30,882 nt of DNA from an uncultured Prevotella sp. (GTDB lineage: Bacteria > Bacteroidota > Bacteroidia > Bacteroidales > Bacteroidaceae): the NCBI GenBank assembly GCA_937916405.1, contig CALFUF010000057.1, positions 1 to 30,882 on the forward strand, given 5' to 3'. The notes below the pieces were generated by a model. It did no database searches. It was not told the origin of the DNA and saw only the letters and a program-made list of their open reading frames with translations. The first letter of the stretch is position 1; each line of letters begins with the position of its first letter. Both the position numbers and the translations under genes were made by a program. Positions 8,297 to 15,723 of this stretch are shown one piece after another.

Positions 8297-8360
8297 ACCA
8301 TCAGAATTGAATACGAATATTCAATATACCCACGATGTCTAGCAATGCATCCTTATGGAC

Positions 8361-8372
8361 GCAATGCATTGC
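8361..8372. promoter_or_regulatory. Perfect 12-bp palindrome at the predicted start of the type ISP operon
   Basis: GCAATGCATTGC is fully self-complementary. It runs from the last base of the -7 box into the first transcribed bases of the minus-strand promoter. GCAATGCAT occurs again at 8342-8350, 19 bases further downstream. The position suits a repressor operator. No regulator gene that would bind it is present in the island. Confidence 0.5.
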
Positions 8373-8402
8373 AAAGATACAAAGAAGCGAGTAAAATACA
8401 AA
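8372..8402 (-). promoter_or_regulatory. Promoter of the type ISP-helicase operon
   Basis: On the minus strand TTTG (8399-8402) is followed after 19 bases by TATCTTTG (8372-8379), an exact match to the Bacteroidetes -33/-7 pattern. Transcription should start near 8368. This leaves an unusually long leader of about 250-340 bases before the start codon. Confidence 0.75.
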
Positions 8403-8461
8403 ATAAAAGAGAAACTTTTTTGTTTATCTTTCAAGCGAGAGTAACTTAAAGGCTTCAAAAA

Positions 8462-8502
8462 GTGAAGCCCCTCTCCTAACCTCCCCCTGTTGAGGGAGAG
8501 GA
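8462..8502. repeat. C-rich/G-rich inverted repeat in the rubrerythrin upstream region
   Basis: GAAGCCCCTCTCC...CTCCCCCTGTTGAGGGAGAGG can pair CTCCC with GGGAG and CTCTCC with GGAGAG. Its composition is unlike the AT-rich flanks. It looks like an intergenic repeat of the kind scattered in Bacteroidetes genomes, but one copy in the window cannot show that. The rest of 8403-8523 has no gene. Confidence 0.4.
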
Positions 8503-8523
8503 AAAGAAAAATTACTATAAATA

Positions 8524-8555
8524 TTTGGAGAATTGAATTTAATCTCTTACCTTTG
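8524..8555 (+). promoter_or_regulatory. Promoter of the rubrerythrin gene
   Basis: TTTG (8524-8527), a 20-base spacer and TACCTTTG (8548-8555) match the Bacteroidetes promoter pattern. The predicted start of transcription is near 8560, leaving a leader of roughly 45 bases before the ATG at 8604. Confidence 0.75.
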
Positions 8556-8603
8556 CAAAGATACAAACATAGAATTATTACGTAACACTAAACAAATACG
8601 ATT

Positions 8604-9146
8604 ATGAAAGAACTGAAAGGAACAAAGACAGAGAAAAATCTGCAAGAGGCTTTTGCTGGTGAGTCAATGGCTCGTAACAAGTATTCTTATTGGGCATCAA
8701 AGGCAAAGAAGGACGGTTTTGTACAGATTGCCGCTATCTTCGAGGAGACCGCCGCCAATGAGAAGGAGCACGCTAAGATGTGGTTTAAGCTGTTAGAGGG
8801 AGGTGCCATCAAGGATACCGCTTCTAACCTGGAGGCTGCCGCTGGTGGTGAGAACTTCGAGTGGACGGATATGTATGCCCGTATGGCTAAAGAGGCTCGC
8901 GAGGAGGGTTTCGACGAGATTGCCGAGAAGTTTGAGGGTGTTGCCGCTATCGAGAAGGCTCATGAGGAGCGTTATCGTAAGCTGTTGGACAACGTGAAGA
9001 AGGAGCGTGTATTCTCTAAGGACGGTGATGTCATCTGGCAGTGTGCTAACTGCGGACATATCGTGGTAGGTAAGAAGGCTCCAGATGTTTGTCCAGTATG
9101 TGACCATCCACAGTCTTACTTCCAAGTGAAAGCAGAAAACTATTAA
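8604..9146 (+). CDS. rbr: Rubrerythrin
   Basis: 180 residues, close to the usual rubrerythrin length of about 190. The N-terminal ferritin-like four-helix bundle carries the diiron ligands in the expected places: E20, E53 and H56 (ENEKEH-type helix), then E117 and H120 in the second repeat. The C-terminal rubredoxin domain has its four iron-binding cysteines at C147, C150, C163 and C166. Rubrerythrin reduces hydrogen peroxide to water in the cytoplasm of anaerobes, taking electrons through the rubredoxin iron. The gene stands alone, between a good promoter and a two-way hairpin terminator. That fits an independently induced oxidative-stress gene. It reads as intact. Confidence 0.97.
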   Translation: MKELKGTKTEKNLQEAFAGESMARNKYSYWASKAKKDGFVQIAAIFEETAANEKEHAKMWFKLLEGGAIKDTASNLEAAAGGENFEWTDMYARMAKEAREEGFDEIAEKFEGVAAIEKAHEERYRKLLDNVKKERVFSKDGDVIWQCANCGHIVVGKKAPDVCPVCDHPQSYFQVKAENY

Positions 9147-9153
9147 ATAGAAT

Positions 9154-9215
9154 TGAAGAGTTGAAGAGTTGAAGTGGAATTATAATCCTTCAACTCTTCA
9201 ATCCTTCAACTCTTC
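9154..9215. terminator. Two-way terminator built from GAAGAGTT repeats between rbr and dpp4
   Basis: GAAGAGTTGAAGAGTTGAAG (about 9154-9173) faces CTTCAACTCTTC (twice, about 9189-9213), forming a long stem that ends both convergent genes. The right arm lies partly inside the last codons and stop of the peptidase gene, whose ELKD-stop tail is encoded by the repeat. There is no strong T tract on either side. Confidence 0.6.
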
Positions 9216-11384
9216 CTTCAGGAATCTCACGCATTGTCGGAACAGGTGATTACGGGTATTACCACCAAAGATGCTGTGGTTGCGATTGGTATAGACTAAT
9301 TGCTGGAAGTCTTTGTCAGCCTGCACCAATGCCTCCGTATATTCTGCGGTATTACGCAGATGCACATTATCATCGGCAGAACCATGACAGAGTAAGAGGG
9401 CTCCATGGAGCTGGTCTACACGACTAATCGGGTTCTGGTCGTAACCAGAAGGATTCTCTTTCGGAGTTCGCATAAACCGCTCCGTATAGATACTATCATA
9501 GAAACGCCATGAGGTGACGGGGGCAATGGCAACACCGGCACGGAAGACGGGATGTCCCTCAGACATCGACATCAACGTATTGAAACCACCATAACTCCAT
9601 CCCCAGATAGCGATGCGGTCTTTGTCGACATACGACTGTTTACCTAACCACAAGGCGGTTTCCACCTGATCACGGGACTCCAACTCACCCAGACGCAGAT
9701 AGGTACACTTCTCGAAGTCGGCACCACGTCCGCCTGTTCCTCGACCGTCCACACAGACACAGAGGAAGCCCTGCTGGCAGAGATACTGCTCAAGGATAGC
9801 CCCTTGGCTGTTCATACCAATATTCCATGCATCTTTCACCTGCTGACTGCCAGGACCACTATACTGATACATGATCACGGGATAACGCTTGGTGGCATCG
9901 AAATTCGCGGGTTTGATCATCCATCCATTCAGTTTGATGCCCTCGGAAGTCGTAAACGTAAAAAGCTCACGAGTACCTAACTGCTCTTTGGCAAGCTGCT
10001 CACGCAAAGACTGATTATCCACCAAAGTCGTCAGCACCTTCCCCGTATTGTTACAAAGTGTCACGACAGTCGGGGTGTTCAGGTTGCTCCATGTATGGAG
10101 GAAGGATTGATAGTTACTACTGAAGATGGCGCTACTCCACCCTGCCTTGTCTGTCAGACATGTCGTCTTACCATTCGCCTGTGTCATAAAGACACGCTGG
10201 TCTGTGGCACCATACCGATGGGCAGCATAATAGACATTACCTGTCTGGTCATCAACACCATAGACCTCACTGACCTCATAGTCACCCTGCTCTACCTGAC
10301 GCAGCAGCTGTCCGTTCAGATTATATAGGTAAAGGTGCATCCAACCGTCACGCTCACTGGGCAGCAGGATATACTTATGGGTCACCTTCATGTTCTCCAC
10401 GCATTCCTCTTTAATATATTTAGGAGTCTTATCCTCTATCAATAACTGGCAGACAGTGGATAGTGGATTTGCCATATAGACACGCAAGCAGTCCTGATGA
10501 CGGTTCATGGTCAGTACCAACACCTTCGTTGGCTCATGGGTCGTCTTCAGACGAGGGATATAACCATCGGCATCGAGAGGTACCTGCAACTGACGAGTCT
10601 GACGACTGGCAATGTCAAAACTCCAAACGGTACACTTCGCATTATCCGCCCCTGCGACAGGGTATTTATAGGTATAAGCACAAGGATATTCCGCAAACTC
10701 ACTACGCTCAGGATACAACCCCTTATAGAGTGGCATGGAATACTGACTGACAGCATGCTCGTCATAACGTACCCACACCAGTTGCTTGCTGTCGGCAGTG
10801 AACACCATCGCACGACTGTTGCCAAACTCCTCCTCATTGACCCAGTCGGGAATACCGTTGATCACCTCGTTCTTCTTACCATCTTTCGTCACCTGACTCT
10901 CCGCATTGTCGTAAAGCAGTTTGATAAGGAAAATATTGTTATCACGAACAAAAGCAATCATCGTACCGTCAGGCGAGAACAAGGGAGTCTGTTGGGCACC
11001 CTTCTCCGACAATGGTACCAACTTACGGCTGGCAATAGTGTAAATATAGTAATCGGCAGTAAAAGAACGACGATAGATCGGTTTACGATTGGTCTCTATC
11101 AATATACGCTTACCATCCGGACTCATGATATAACCACTGATACGCTCCACTTTTGTCCCATCGGCATTGAACAACGTCTCCAAAACCTTCCCTGTCTTGA
11201 ACGAATAGCGGACAATCGACTTACCTTTATCCCCCAACCGGGTATAACTCTCGCCATCAGCGGCAGGTATCACCCCACGGATATTGTCGGGGATGAATTG
11301 TCCACTCGTGATCTGACGTAAATCTAAACCATGTGCTGCTAACGGCAAAAGCATCAACAGCATAAACACTTTGATTTTGTTCAT
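9198..11384 (-). CDS. dpp4: Dipeptidyl peptidase IV (S9B serine peptidase)
   Basis: 728 residues, the normal size. Residues 1-19 form a signal peptide (lysines, then a leucine-rich core ending AAHG), so it is exported, probably to the periplasm. An eight-bladed beta-propeller follows. It contains the substrate-binding Glu motif DWVNEEEF near residue 190, which holds the free amino end of peptides. The alpha/beta-hydrolase domain has the nucleophile in GWSYGG (S597), the acid in GSADDNVH (D671) and the base in NRNHSIFGG (H703). It removes X-Pro or X-Ala dipeptides from peptide N-termini and serves peptide nutrition in anaerobic Bacteroidales. The gene starts 11 bases after the GldB-like lipoprotein gene, so the two are probably co-transcribed. 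Confidence 0.95.
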   Translation of the reverse strand: MNKIKVFMLLMLLPLAAHGLDLRQITSGQFIPDNIRGVIPAADGESYTRLGDKGKSIVRYSFKTGKVLETLFNADGTKVERISGYIMSPDGKRILIETNRKPIYRRSFTADYYIYTIASRKLVPLSEKGAQQTPLFSPDGTMIAFVRDNNIFLIKLLYDNAESQVTKDGKKNEVINGIPDWVNEEEFGNSRAMVFTADSKQLVWVRYDEHAVSQYSMPLYKGLYPERSEFAEYPCAYTYKYPVAGADNAKCTVWSFDIASRQTRQLQVPLDADGYIPRLKTTHEPTKVLVLTMNRHQDCLRVYMANPLSTVCQLLIEDKTPKYIKEECVENMKVTHKYILLPSERDGWMHLYLYNLNGQLLRQVEQGDYEVSEVYGVDDQTGNVYYAAHRYGATDQRVFMTQANGKTTCLTDKAGWSSAIFSSNYQSFLHTWSNLNTPTVVTLCNNTGKVLTTLVDNQSLREQLAKEQLGTRELFTFTTSEGIKLNGWMIKPANFDATKRYPVIMYQYSGPGSQQVKDAWNIGMNSQGAILEQYLCQQGFLCVCVDGRGTGGRGADFEKCTYLRLGELESRDQVETALWLGKQSYVDKDRIAIWGWSYGGFNTLMSMSEGHPVFRAGVAIAPVTSWRFYDSIYTERFMRTPKENPSGYDQNPISRVDQLHGALLLCHGSADDNVHLRNTAEYTEALVQADKDFQQLVYTNRNHSIFGGNTRNHLFRQCVRFLKEELKD

Positions 11385-11395
11385 ATTTCAGAAGT

Positions 11396-12181
11396 TTAAT
11401 AGCTTGAATCGTGAAGCAACTGCTCGATATTGACATCCTTATGATGCTTCATAAAAATATCGATGGCTTGCACATGACTATTCTCGAACACACGTTGTTT
11501 CGTCACTTGATTGACCACCCATTGTATCTTACCCATGTGCCGATGTCGCAACTCTGGGGAAGGCTCTTTTTCCTGCAAGGGATAGAGACTGAGCAGATAG
11601 AAGCTCAGGCAGTCGGGAGTAATCATGGAGCGTGTCATCAGACGGCGTTGCTCCTCAGTATAGTGTTCGATATAGAAAGGATAGTCGGCACCAAGATATT
11701 TGTCAAGGGAAATACCCAATGTCTTATTACCCACGATGATACTCTGGTCGAAAGAACCAATCTGCGCATAAATCTGTGGAATCTCGAGAGTGGGTATTGC
11801 TTCACGCAAACGATTAAAGGCATCTGACAGTTCCTTGTTTAAATCATCCAAATCCGCAAACTGGTCCTGAACATCAACAATCAGACTCTGTAAGGTGGAG
11901 TCTTTGAAGAAATGAAGGAATTTGTGGTTGATGTCGGGATCATTCACCTGTCCAATCCGAAGAACATCCTCTATCAACATACGGGTCTGCATCGGATAAG
12001 ACTTATTCATCTGCAACAAGGCAGAATAGTCACCTGTTGTCAGATAAAGACTCTCTATCATATCGTAGCGGTCAATGGTCAAAGGCAATTCCTCTGAAGC
12101 CTCCTCATTATACTTCAGATGCCACTCACAACCCAGACAGGCTAGCATGGCTATTACCAATAGTAAATAGACCTTTCGCAT
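11396..12181 (-). CDS. GldB-like lipoprotein
   Basis: 261 residues from the ATG at 12181, chosen because it opens directly on a lipoprotein signal peptide (MRKVYLLLVIAMLACLGCEW). The upstream in-frame start would place 16 extra residues before it and lie too near the promoter. The lipidated cysteine is probably in LAC or LGC, residues 14-17. The middle carries IGSFDQSIIVGNKTLGISLDKYLGADYPFY, which resembles the core of the gliding-motility lipoprotein GldB family. Members occur in non-gliding Bacteroidetes too, where the role is unclear, so gliding should not be inferred. First gene of a two-gene operon with dipeptidyl peptidase IV. The family call is from this segment only. Confidence 0.7.
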   Translation of the reverse strand: MRKVYLLLVIAMLACLGCEWHLKYNEEASEELPLTIDRYDMIESLYLTTGDYSALLQMNKSYPMQTRMLIEDVLRIGQVNDPDINHKFLHFFKDSTLQSLIVDVQDQFADLDDLNKELSDAFNRLREAIPTLEIPQIYAQIGSFDQSIIVGNKTLGISLDKYLGADYPFYIEHYTEEQRRLMTRSMITPDCLSFYLLSLYPLQEKEPSPELRHRHMGKIQWVVNQVTKQRVFENSHVQAIDIFMKHHKDVNIEQLLHDSSY

Positions 12182-12226
12182 GACGATAAAAGGAGTTAAA
12201 ACATTTATTATTGTTAAATTCGTCTG

Positions 12227-12258
12227 CAAATGTACTAAAAAATATTTTAAAAACCAAA
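12227..12258 (-). promoter_or_regulatory. Promoter of the gldB-like/dpp4 operon
   Basis: On the minus strand TTTG (12255-12258), a 20-base spacer and TACATTTG (12227-12234) match the -33/-7 pattern. The start of transcription is near 12222, about 40 bases before the ATG at 12181. The divergent gene at 12353 has only a poor match (GAAATTTG) upstream. Confidence 0.7.
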
Positions 12259-12352
12259 TTTTAACCTAAAAAAGATAAAAATTTGTAGTCTTATGCGTCT
12301 TTTTCGTTTTTTAGTGTGAAATTTGCAGTATAACAAACTACTGATTTAATAT

Positions 12353-13579
12353 ATGAAGAAACTCCTCTCTTTCATGGTACTGACCCTATGCTGTCAGTCT
12401 GTCTTCGCGGATAAGACGATGACGGTTATAGTGACTAATCCTCAAAAGGACACTCGTACCGACGTTCCTGTTGTGATATCTTTAGCTTCTTATGATGAGG
12501 TCCGATCCGCTGTTGTCATGGTCGACGGCAAGGAAATACCTTGTCAACTGGATGACCTGAATCAGGATGAGAGGTTTGATGAGCTTTGTTTCTTAGTGGA
12601 CTTGGGAAAGAAAGAGAAAAAAGAGTATACCGTTACCCTTTTTGATAAAGGAGAGCCACGTCCCTACCCTGCCCGTGTCTATGCGGAGATGGTGATGGCA
12701 AACACGAAAGACAAGACGCTGAAAAAGAATCAGCAGAATAACTACATCGAGTCTATCACTGCCCGTGGCGATGCCGCCTACACCTATAACCTGCAACATC
12801 ATCATGGGGTGGATTTCGAGAGCGAGCTGAATGGTATCCGTATCTATTTTGACGCACGACAGACCCTCGACCTTTATGGAAAACACTACAAGCAACTGGA
12901 ATTGAAAGAGACACAGTTCTATACAGACCAGGACCAGAAAGCCAAAGGTTATGGTGATGACGTGCTATGGGTGGGTCAGACCTTCGGACTGGGTGCTTTC
13001 CGTGGATGGGATGGTACCAAACCGACACATGTGGAACCAGTACGCACTCGTACCCAACGTATCATCAGTTATGGTCCACTGCGTACCATCGTTGAGTTAG
13101 TCGATCGCGGCTGGCAGGTAGATGCGGCTAAAGCACCTGTCAATATGACCATACGTTATACGCAGTATGCTGGACATCGTGATACTGACGTAGACATTTT
13201 CTTTAATAAGGATGTCAGCGACTATCGTTTCTCCACTGGTATCATCAACGTGAAAGGCTCCGAGGAGTTTAGTGACAAGAAAGGACTTCGTGCTTGCTGG
13301 GGAGCCGATTTCCCCACCAACGATACCATTAACGGTAAGAGGGAGACCGTTGGTCTTGCCGTACTCGTTCCTCAGAACTATATCATCAGTGAGGAACCTG
13401 CTAACAAGGATAATTATGCATACGTACTGAAAGTGAAGGAGCAGCACATGGCATATAAGGTGACCTATACCTCTGCCAACGAGACCTTCGGCTACCATTC
13501 CGCCAAAGAGTGGTTCAACTATCTGAAGGCATGGAGACGAGAGGTGGAGGCTCCTGTTATGATTAAGATAGACGATTAA
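12353..13579 (+). CDS. DUF4861 domain protein, secreted
   Basis: 408 residues. Residues 1-19 are a signal peptide (MKKLLSFMVLTLCCQSVFA), so the protein is exported. The rest fits the DUF4861 family, with an N-terminal beta domain (MTVIVTNPQKDTRTDVPVVISL...) and a core with LQHHHGVDFESELNGIRIYFDARQ and GDDVLWVGQTFGLGAFRGWDG. DUF4861 proteins occur near polysaccharide-degrading genes in Bacteroidetes, but their activity is not established to my knowledge. The gene faces the GHL10 gene tail to tail and its TAA touches the other gene's stop codon. The start is fixed by the signal peptide. Confidence 0.85.
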   Translation: MKKLLSFMVLTLCCQSVFADKTMTVIVTNPQKDTRTDVPVVISLASYDEVRSAVVMVDGKEIPCQLDDLNQDERFDELCFLVDLGKKEKKEYTVTLFDKGEPRPYPARVYAEMVMANTKDKTLKKNQQNNYIESITARGDAAYTYNLQHHHGVDFESELNGIRIYFDARQTLDLYGKHYKQLELKETQFYTDQDQKAKGYGDDVLWVGQTFGLGAFRGWDGTKPTHVEPVRTRTQRIISYGPLRTIVELVDRGWQVDAAKAPVNMTIRYTQYAGHRDTDVDIFFNKDVSDYRFSTGIINVKGSEEFSDKKGLRACWGADFPTNDTINGKRETVGLAVLVPQNYIISEEPANKDNYAYVLKVKEQHMAYKVTYTSANETFGYHSAKEWFNYLKAWRREVEAPVMIKIDD

Positions 13580-15073
13580 CTACAACTTGATTTTCTTCTT
13601 CACCGTCTTGCTCTCGTTCTGCATCCGATCGAGGGCTGTGACGATATAGACATATCTTCCCTGCTCTAAATCCAAAGGAATCTCGTAGAAACAGTCGTTA
13701 GTGATGGTGACGATATGCGAGGGATCATTGATATTGGTGTCCTCTCCTTTCTTAAAACAATAGACGACATATTTCGTCGCTTCATCTTCCCATGACTTAT
13801 ATTTGGGTGCTGTCCACATCAATACCTGACGGTTGCCGATGTTGAAGACTTTCAGTTTACGAACCTTTGCAGGTGCCTTATGGTCGATATGCGGCATCAA
13901 GGGTTGTAAGGCTGGGTAACGCCAATACACATTGCGAAGATTGGTACCATAGTTACCGATATTGTCCACTGCAGCCTTCGCATACCACAAGACCGTGCCT
14001 TGCACACCGGGATTCGCCTGGTGAAGACGCATCTTCGCAGGTAACTGATGACTCCTTGGATTCGCTGGGTCGGCATGTTTGACCGTTCGCTCCACATCCT
14101 CACCAATATACAGTGGACGAGCAGAGGCATGGTCGCTCCACCAGCGTATCAGCTCAGTATAGTCTGCAGCCTTATGTCCCATCTCCCAATATAATTGGGG
14201 TACGGTATAGTCGACCCATCCTTTCTCTATCCACAATAGAATGTCGGCGTAAAGGTCGTCATAGTTCTGCAAACCATTCGTCTTACTACCACGAGGGTCG
14301 TTCTTCTGATTCCGATAGATGCCGAAAGGACTGACTCCAAACTTCACCCATGGCTTCACCCGATGGATGGTGGCATTGAGTTGTTCGATGAGTAAGTCTA
14401 CCTGATGGCGACGCCAGTCATTCTTATTGGTATAGCCTTGCGGATTAGCCTGAAACTGCCCCTCGTCAGGTATCGATACACCAGGCACAGGATAAGGATA
14501 GAAATAGTCGTCGATATGCAGTCCGTCAACATCATAACGCTTCAGGATATCCTCCACAATCGTACAGATATAGTCACGATTCTCCTGTAGGGCTGGATGA
14601 AGGATCATTAGCCCGTCATACTCAAAGGCACGCTCAGGATGCTGGTTACAGATATGATTCGACGCAAGAGCATATGCCAGTTTCGATTTGGCGCGATACG
14701 GGTTTATCCATGCGTGCAGTTCCATACCCCGTTTGTGACATTGTTCGATCATCCACTGTAATGGGTCCCAATAAGGATAGGGAGCCTTACCCTGTACACC
14801 TGTCAGGAAATGGCTCCATGGCTCTATACTACTGGGATAAAGAGCGTCACAGGCAGGACGTACTTGGAAGATGATGGCATTGGCACCGTCTTTCTGTAAC
14901 TCATCCAACTGGTAAGTCAGAGTCTGCTGCATCTTTTCTGTCCCAATATTCTGGAACTGTCCGTTCACACACTGGATCCATGCCGCACGGAACTCACGCT
15001 TGGGAACTTGATAGGTCTGTGCCTGCAACATACTCACACTACACAATAACATCAAAAAAATATATCTCCTCAT
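13580..15073 (-). CDS. GHL10 family glycoside-hydrolase-like protein (DUF187)
   Basis: 497 residues with a signal peptide at about 1-18 (MRRYIFLMLLCSVSMLQA). The family core begins at REFRAAWIQCVNG and includes DGANAIIFQVRPACDALYPS, HAWINPYRAK, DVDGLHIDDYFYPYP and VDYTVPQLYWEMG, typical of the GHL10 barrel with its carboxylate-rich strands. The last ~100 residues look like a fibronectin type III domain (KVRKLKVFNIGNRQVLMWTAPK...). Members are thought to act on glycans outside the cytoplasm, and some have been linked to cell-wall glycans. The substrate cannot be read here. It is the last gene of the metH operon, 25 bases after the HAD gene. Confidence 0.9.
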   Translation of the reverse strand: MRRYIFLMLLCSVSMLQAQTYQVPKREFRAAWIQCVNGQFQNIGTEKMQQTLTYQLDELQKDGANAIIFQVRPACDALYPSSIEPWSHFLTGVQGKAPYPYWDPLQWMIEQCHKRGMELHAWINPYRAKSKLAYALASNHICNQHPERAFEYDGLMILHPALQENRDYICTIVEDILKRYDVDGLHIDDYFYPYPVPGVSIPDEGQFQANPQGYTNKNDWRRHQVDLLIEQLNATIHRVKPWVKFGVSPFGIYRNQKNDPRGSKTNGLQNYDDLYADILLWIEKGWVDYTVPQLYWEMGHKAADYTELIRWWSDHASARPLYIGEDVERTVKHADPANPRSHQLPAKMRLHQANPGVQGTVLWYAKAAVDNIGNYGTNLRNVYWRYPALQPLMPHIDHKAPAKVRKLKVFNIGNRQVLMWTAPKYKSWEDEATKYVVYCFKKGEDTNINDPSHIVTITNDCFYEIPLDLEQGRYVYIVTALDRMQNESKTVKKKIKL

Positions 15074-15117
15074 AACTCTAAATTATGAACTATGAACTCT
15101 AAACTATGAACTTATAA
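15071..15117. repeat. Short GTTCATA-type direct repeats between the HAD and GHL10 genes
   Basis: On the minus strand AGTTCATA occurs three times within 40 bases, interleaved with TTTAGAGTT (twice). The end of the HAD gene (codons for YKFIV and the stop) is made from this repeat. It resembles the GAAGAGTT repeat that forms the end of the dpp4 gene. Confidence 0.6.
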
Positions 15118-15719
15118 ATCTCCTCCGTCCAGTCGGCACCATTCTCAGGACAGAAGGTACGGAAGCCTATCTGACTTGCCGCTGCCACATTACGAGGTCC
15201 ATCGTCAACGAATAGTATCTCGTTGGGGAAAGTCTTTTCTTGTTGTAACACTTCACGGAAGATGTCCTCAGAGGGTTTCATCTTCTTTAGCTGATAGCTC
15301 AGATAACAATGGTCGAAATAGTCAGAAAGAGGATGTCCCTTTCCATCGAAAGCCGGACTCATTGCCCAGTCCATCATATACGGATTTGTATTGGAGAGCA
15401 ACACCACACGATATCCCTCCTGACGCAGACGGGTCACAATATCGAGGTTACGTTGCGGTACATCCTTGGCATAACCTTGCCACGCATAGGCGCATTGCTC
15501 ATAAGTAAACTCCTTACCCATCAATTGTCCGAGGGCAACACGAAATTCCTCTGCAGTAATCAGACCATGTTCTAAGTCACCAAAGATACCAGTCTGTGTA
15601 TAAGGGTTCAGATAATCCTCCACTTTATCCGCCCCAATCTCCTTAAACCGGCTGATTGCCTGAGACTGGTCGATGGTGACAATCACGCCCCCTAAGTCAA
15701 ATGCTATCGTTCTGATCAT
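15099..15719 (-). CDS. HAD superfamily hydrolase, subfamily IA
   Basis: 206 residues from the ATG at 15719, which gives MIRTIAFDLGGVIVTID and sits 4 bases after the metH stop. A longer in-frame start would lie inside metH. Motif I is FDLGG (nucleophile Asp, with the usual second Asp replaced by Gly, as in many YihX-like members). Motif II is VVLLSNTNPY, the motif III lysine is in KKMKPSEDIF and motif IV is LFVDDGPRNV. The alpha-helical cap lies between motifs I and II. Such enzymes dephosphorylate small sugar phosphates or nucleotides. The substrate is unknown. Its place in the operon with metH and smpB does not suggest one. Confidence 0.88.
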   Translation of the reverse strand: MIRTIAFDLGGVIVTIDQSQAISRFKEIGADKVEDYLNPYTQTGIFGDLEHGLITAEEFRVALGQLMGKEFTYEQCAYAWQGYAKDVPQRNLDIVTRLRQEGYRVVLLSNTNPYMMDWAMSPAFDGKGHPLSDYFDHCYLSYQLKKMKPSEDIFREVLQQEKTFPNEILFVDDGPRNVAAASQIGFRTFCPENGADWTEEIYKFIV

Positions 15720-15723
15720 ATAT

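Noticed and set aside
8553..8567. Exact 15-base direct repeat of 8369-8383 as an attachment-site pair
   Set aside because: TTGCAAAGATACAAA is made of promoter -7 and start-site sequence common in Bacteroidetes. It flanks only the 5' region of the operon, with no integrase.
10497..11321. Plus-strand ORF of 274 residues
   Set aside because: Long, but antisense to the dipeptidyl peptidase IV propeller, which has signal peptide, domains and catalytic residues. Its translation is rich in unusual Ile/Thr/Arg runs and shows no family pattern.
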